Shown here: positions 60,951 to 64,000 of the stretch, piece after piece
Layout of the letters: the number at the start of each line of letters is the position of its first letter
Numbering within the stretch: position 1 is the stretch's first letter
Origin: an uncultured Parabacteroides sp.
GTDB lineage: Bacteria > Bacteroidota > Bacteroidia > Bacteroidales > Tannerellaceae
Direction: 5' to 3'
NCBI GenBank assembly: GCA_900552465.1
Contig: URZO01000008.1
Span: 33,798-97,797 of the forward strand
DNA: 64,000 nucleotides
Position numbers and translations under genes: made by a program
The notes under the pieces: generated by a model
The model's input: only the letters and a program-made list of their open reading frames with translations
Databases searched by the model: none
Told to the model about the DNA's origin: nothing

Positions 60951-62363
60951 TTATCGTTTTACAAATACAGCTTTAACCGGATTCAATCCGACTTCAAACT
61001 GGAATAACTTTTTACCGCTTGCATCAAATGCATAGACATCACCATTATTCGTATAATCGGAAGCTGTAACATAAATATAGCCAGCAGGGTCCGCCCCAAT
61101 CTTATAAGGCTTGTCAATAGTTGTTCCGTCCGTGATAAAATTATCAGAAATAACCTTCTCGTTTATTGCATCATAAGAAATATATGAAACAACCTGGTTC
61201 CAGTTAGCATCATATTGCGAATAGATCATATAGAGCTTATCACCGGTAGAAGCCATCTCTGTCGCATTTGTTTCAGTAATAGTAGTTACTTCATCTGTTT
61301 TTGGATCAATACGCTGGAATGTATTAGGAATAGCGCCATAATCACCCATTGATACCAGATAAACATCACCTTGGCTGTCAGTCGTCAGGTTTACCGGATT
61401 TGTCACGACCTCAATCTTCTTCGTCTCTTCAAAAGAAGCCAGATCGACAACAGAGACAGTCTTGTCGTAACCTATCGGAGTGTTATAATCCAACCCACCG
61501 GAGTTCGCTACATACAATTTATTATTAGAAATGGCCAGTTGTTCCGGGTTACGGCCGACTTTAACTTTCGCTTCAATCTCTAAAGAAGCCGTATCCAGAC
61601 GGGCCACATAGCCATCATACAAAGAGACATAGACCTTCCCCGCATCAGAAGTAAAGAAACGAGGCAGTAAAACGTCACCGCTCGACTTGATTTGCTTGAT
61701 CGATTTTCCACTCAGATCCGTCACTTCAATCACATTAGAGCCATACACAGCAATATACATCTTCGAACCATATACGATCATATCATTGGCCGTATCGCCC
61801 AAACCTCTTTCGTTCACATTCATAAAGGTATCGGCTACCATTGTCATCGTATTCAAGCTAAAGAAAGAAAGTCCCGCATTGTTGCTACCCATCTTCCCAC
61901 TATTCAGGAAATAAATACCCCCGTTGTCTACAGTTGGTTCCGGTTCTTCAGGCGTCGGATCAGACGGTTTAAGATCCACAATCTTTACACTCGCCAATGC
62001 CTCCGATTCACCTTGTGCGTTACAGGTAACCACAATGAGATAGGCATTCGGAACTGTACCGGCTTCAATCGGAAAACTATTCGTTCCGACCTCTACTTCT
62101 CCTAACTTTGTATCTCTGCCTTTGCCATCGGCTGAAAGATAAATGACATATTTCGTAATATTAGACACGTTTTCAGGCGCGGTCCATTTCAATGTTCCCC
62201 CAATAGCCCCTTCTGTCGGGTCCGTATCCATAAAAGTAACCCCTGTAACAACTTCGGTCGGAACAGTGGGCTGAACGTCTTCATCATCATCCTTACATCC
62301 TGTAAATGCAAACGACATCAGTGCACAAAGGACTGATATCAAAAGGAAATTAATCTTTTTCAT
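60951..62363 (-). CDS. BtuG-like beta-propeller surface lipoprotein
   Basis: The 470-residue product has a lipoprotein signal with FTGC followed by acidic residues (KDDDED), a pattern for surface export of lipoproteins in Bacteroidetes. After a fibronectin III-like domain (LKWTAPENVSNITKYVIYLS) comes a YncE/DUF5074-like propeller (GGIYFLNSGKMGSNNAGLSF; VKVGRNPEQLAISNNKLYVA). BtuG proteins of Bacteroides bind cobalamin on the surface and cap BtuB; the operon order receptor, propeller, BtuF-like fits. The extra N-terminal domain makes it longer than classic BtuG. Assignment rests on context and fold. Confidence 0.8.
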   Translation of the reverse strand: MKKINFLLISVLCALMSFAFTGCKDDDEDVQPTVPTEVVTGVTFMDTDPTEGAIGGTLKWTAPENVSNITKYVIYLSADGKGRDTKLGEVEVGTNSFPIEAGTVPNAYLIVVTCNAQGESEALASVKIVDLKPSDPTPEEPEPTVDNGGIYFLNSGKMGSNNAGLSFFSLNTMTMVADTFMNVNERGLGDTANDMIVYGSKMYIAVYGSNVIEVTDLSGKSIKQIKSSGDVLLPRFFTSDAGKVYVSLYDGYVARLDTASLEIEAKVKVGRNPEQLAISNNKLYVANSGGLDYNTPIGYDKTVSVVDLASFEETKKIEVVTNPVNLTTDSQGDVYLVSMGDYGAIPNTFQRIDPKTDEVTTITETNATEMASTGDKLYMIYSQYDANWNQVVSYISYDAINEKVISDNFITDGTTIDKPYKIGADPAGYIYVTASDYTNNGDVYAFDASGKKLFQFEVGLNPVKAVFVKR

Positions 62364-62383
62364 ACTGTTTCTATTTTATGTAA

Positions 62384-63991
62384 TTAATATGTAATGCTTA
62401 AACTAAGCCTCCATGAGCGTCCGGGCATAGGATAATATTGGATAATATCATATGTTTTATCTGCCAGGTTCAGAATATCGCCTTGAATACGGAATGTACA
62501 TTTCTTTAATGCAAAACTCCGGTTTACAGAAAGGCTATGTTCTATATACGAATCGATCCGATTCACATCTATATTCTGCGGAAGAGCATAACGGTCACCG
62601 GCAGCGACCAAGGTATATGCAATATTCACCCAAGGATTTTCCAGAGAAACAGATCCGGAACCCGAATGCCGGGGTGTATAAGGTATCTGGTCTTTATAAT
62701 TCTTTGCCTCCGGGTCCGTGATGTCGATTGCGGACTGATAACTGTAAGTAGAGGACAACATCAATGATATTTCCCGCCATAAAGGAATATCCGCACTCAA
62801 ATTCACATCCAGCCCCTTGATATCCACCTCTCCCATATTCATCATCTTCCAGATATACATATTGGGAATAGCGACAATCTTATCCTTAATCTTATTATAA
62901 TAGCCGTCAACCGAAAGGCTCAACAGGCGGACCACCGAACCGATTTCTCCATTCCAGGTCAGCCCTACATTATATTGTGTAGCCTGTTCCGGCTTCAAGT
63001 TCGTATTTCCCATCCGCAAATAATACAGGTCCGTAAAGGTCGGGACACGGAATATATCTTTATAAGAAGCACGCACCCGGAAAGACTGTTCTGCGAAAGG
63101 ACGCCAGGAAAGGCTGACTGCCGGAGACAGGCGCTTACGATCGGCCGGCCGGTCTCCATTCTTTACCTGGTCGGTGATATATGTTCCCAACAGGCTTGCC
63201 GTTGCCGTCAGTACCGGGCTTTTATACTGGGCGGCAAATGCCGTAAGCGAAGTCCATCGTTTCGGCGACGGGGCCTTGACGAAATTGTTTTCCAGCGTAT
63301 TTCGTGCAATATCCGTATTTAAAGAGAAAGAGACATAGGGGAAAGGTGTATATAAAACTCCCACAGAACCGTAATACTCGTTTTGAGTATTCAAGTCTTC
63401 CTGCTTACCTCCGGAATATTTATTACTGATATCACGATATTTGCTAAACGAATAGTTGTATTTGGCATTGGCTTGGAATTTCAGACACTCCAGCCATTCA
63501 TTCTCATAATGGAATTGTGTAAAGAAATTATTATCCCAAATCCGTTCGCGGGCATTACTGCTATAGAGAATAACCGATCCCGGAAGCCCACGTTCTGAGT
63601 CATAATAATAGATTTTCCCATTCAGCTTTCCGCCCCGCCCAAAATTTCCATATACGTTTCCTTCCAGGCGGAGAGACTGGATATCGCTGTTTTTACGAAT
63701 TTCATCGGTGACTTCTTTGCCATTGACCAGAGTAAAAGGATAATCACCTTTTGCACTCAACCAGTCTGCATGTAGGCTCGCCGCCCAACGAGAGCCCATC
63801 TTTTGCTCATAACGGATTACCGGATTGAACAAACCAAAAGAACCGCCTTTGAGTTTCACATAAGCATTATACGGCTTATCCCGGAACAGAGGCGCCGCCG
63901 TCTTTATACTCAACGCCCCCGCCGACGCATACATCCGCGCCGTCTGGAAGATATCGTCCGCCTGCCCGATCGACAGGGAGATCAAAATGAT
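62384..63991 (-). CDS. TonB-dependent receptor, BtuB-like, C-terminal part at window edge
   Basis: The frame encodes about 530 residues of the end of the plug (QADDIFQTARMYASAGALSI) and a 22-strand-type barrel ending GRSWRLSLSITY, with barrel blocks such as RVRASYKDIFRVPTFTDLYY and LRMGNTNLKPEQATQYNVGL typical of BtuB/vitamin B12 receptors. The N-terminal plug and signal must lie beyond base 64000. In the visible end there is an in-frame TGA at 63994-63992, nine bases from the edge, so the frame does not simply continue; a nearby frameshift is possible. It heads the BtuG/BtuF-like pair. Confidence 0.8.
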   Translation of the reverse strand: MILISLSIGQADDIFQTARMYASAGALSIKTAAPLFRDKPYNAYVKLKGGSFGLFNPVIRYEQKMGSRWAASLHADWLSAKGDYPFTLVNGKEVTDEIRKNSDIQSLRLEGNVYGNFGRGGKLNGKIYYYDSERGLPGSVILYSSNARERIWDNNFFTQFHYENEWLECLKFQANAKYNYSFSKYRDISNKYSGGKQEDLNTQNEYYGSVGVLYTPFPYVSFSLNTDIARNTLENNFVKAPSPKRWTSLTAFAAQYKSPVLTATASLLGTYITDQVKNGDRPADRKRLSPAVSLSWRPFAEQSFRVRASYKDIFRVPTFTDLYYLRMGNTNLKPEQATQYNVGLTWNGEIGSVVRLLSLSVDGYYNKIKDKIVAIPNMYIWKMMNMGEVDIKGLDVNLSADIPLWREISLMLSSTYSYQSAIDITDPEAKNYKDQIPYTPRHSGSGSVSLENPWVNIAYTLVAAGDRYALPQNIDVNRIDSYIEHSLSVNRSFALKKCTFRIQGDILNLADKTYDIIQYYPMPGRSWRLSLSITY

Positions 63992-64000
63992 TCAAATAAT

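Noticed and set aside
1..64000. tRNA, rRNA or prophage genes
   Set aside because: None could be recognised on either strand by reading.

Overview
The window reads as chromosomal DNA of a gut Bacteroidales bacterium, most likely Parabacteroides or a close relative. This rests on TAnnTTTG-type promoter boxes, STN/TonB receptors with FecI/FecR regulators, DUF4249 lipoproteins, NVEALA peptides, Mfa-like fimbrial genes and BtuG-like vitamin B12 lipoproteins. The genus is inference. No tRNA, rRNA, CRISPR array, phage gene or intact transposase was seen.

Layout. 1-2.4 kb: the end of an alpha-mannan utilisation locus (GH76, GH125). 2.5-12.4 kb, minus strand: an ECF sigma factor, an outer-membrane barrel protein, a FecR anti-sigma factor and two tandem TonB receptor/DUF4249 lipoprotein pairs. 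Two sites in this block share a bipartite promoter-like motif (GGGGTTTTTCC, 9-10 nt, GTCTTA), probably the target of the sigma factor. 12.6-14.6 kb: trpS and a voltage-gated-type ion channel, followed by a 0.7 kb gap with a 21-22 bp periodic repeat.

15.3-28.3 kb is the most unusual part. It holds five 6-bladed beta-propeller-type proteins, two NVEALA peptides that share a CX7C core, a membrane-bound ToxR-like regulator with a palindrome in the divergent promoter region, a thioredoxin-like/DUF1573 lipoprotein, a transglutaminase-like lipoprotein, a signal peptidase I and an O-antigen-ligase-like/TPR membrane protein. The middle is AT-rich and contains a 137 bp inverted-repeat element and a deleted AAA-ATPase pseudogene. 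I propose it as a secreted-peptide production, processing or sensing locus. The functional link is inference.

28.3-37.3 kb: a four-gene RND efflux operon (MFP, RND, TolC, RND) with a palindromic operator-like site overlapping its promoter. A second O-antigen-ligase-like/TPR paralogue follows. 39.5-45.6 kb: an Mfa-like fimbrial module with TPR-HTH and AraC regulators, bracketed by 59 bp direct repeats derived from the 3' end of a heparinase-like gene; the right copy lies in the intact heparinase gene at 45.5-47.3 kb.

47.3-64 kb: a 34-codon small ORF with its own promoter and terminator before carB; a Y_Y_Y-domain LuxR-type regulator; a sulfide:quinone reductase-like flavoprotein; a GlcD/GlcF-like fused oxidoreductase; an orphan PAS histidine kinase; and on the minus strand a likely cobalamin uptake operon (TonB receptor, BtuG-like propeller, BtuF-like binding protein) that runs off the right edge.
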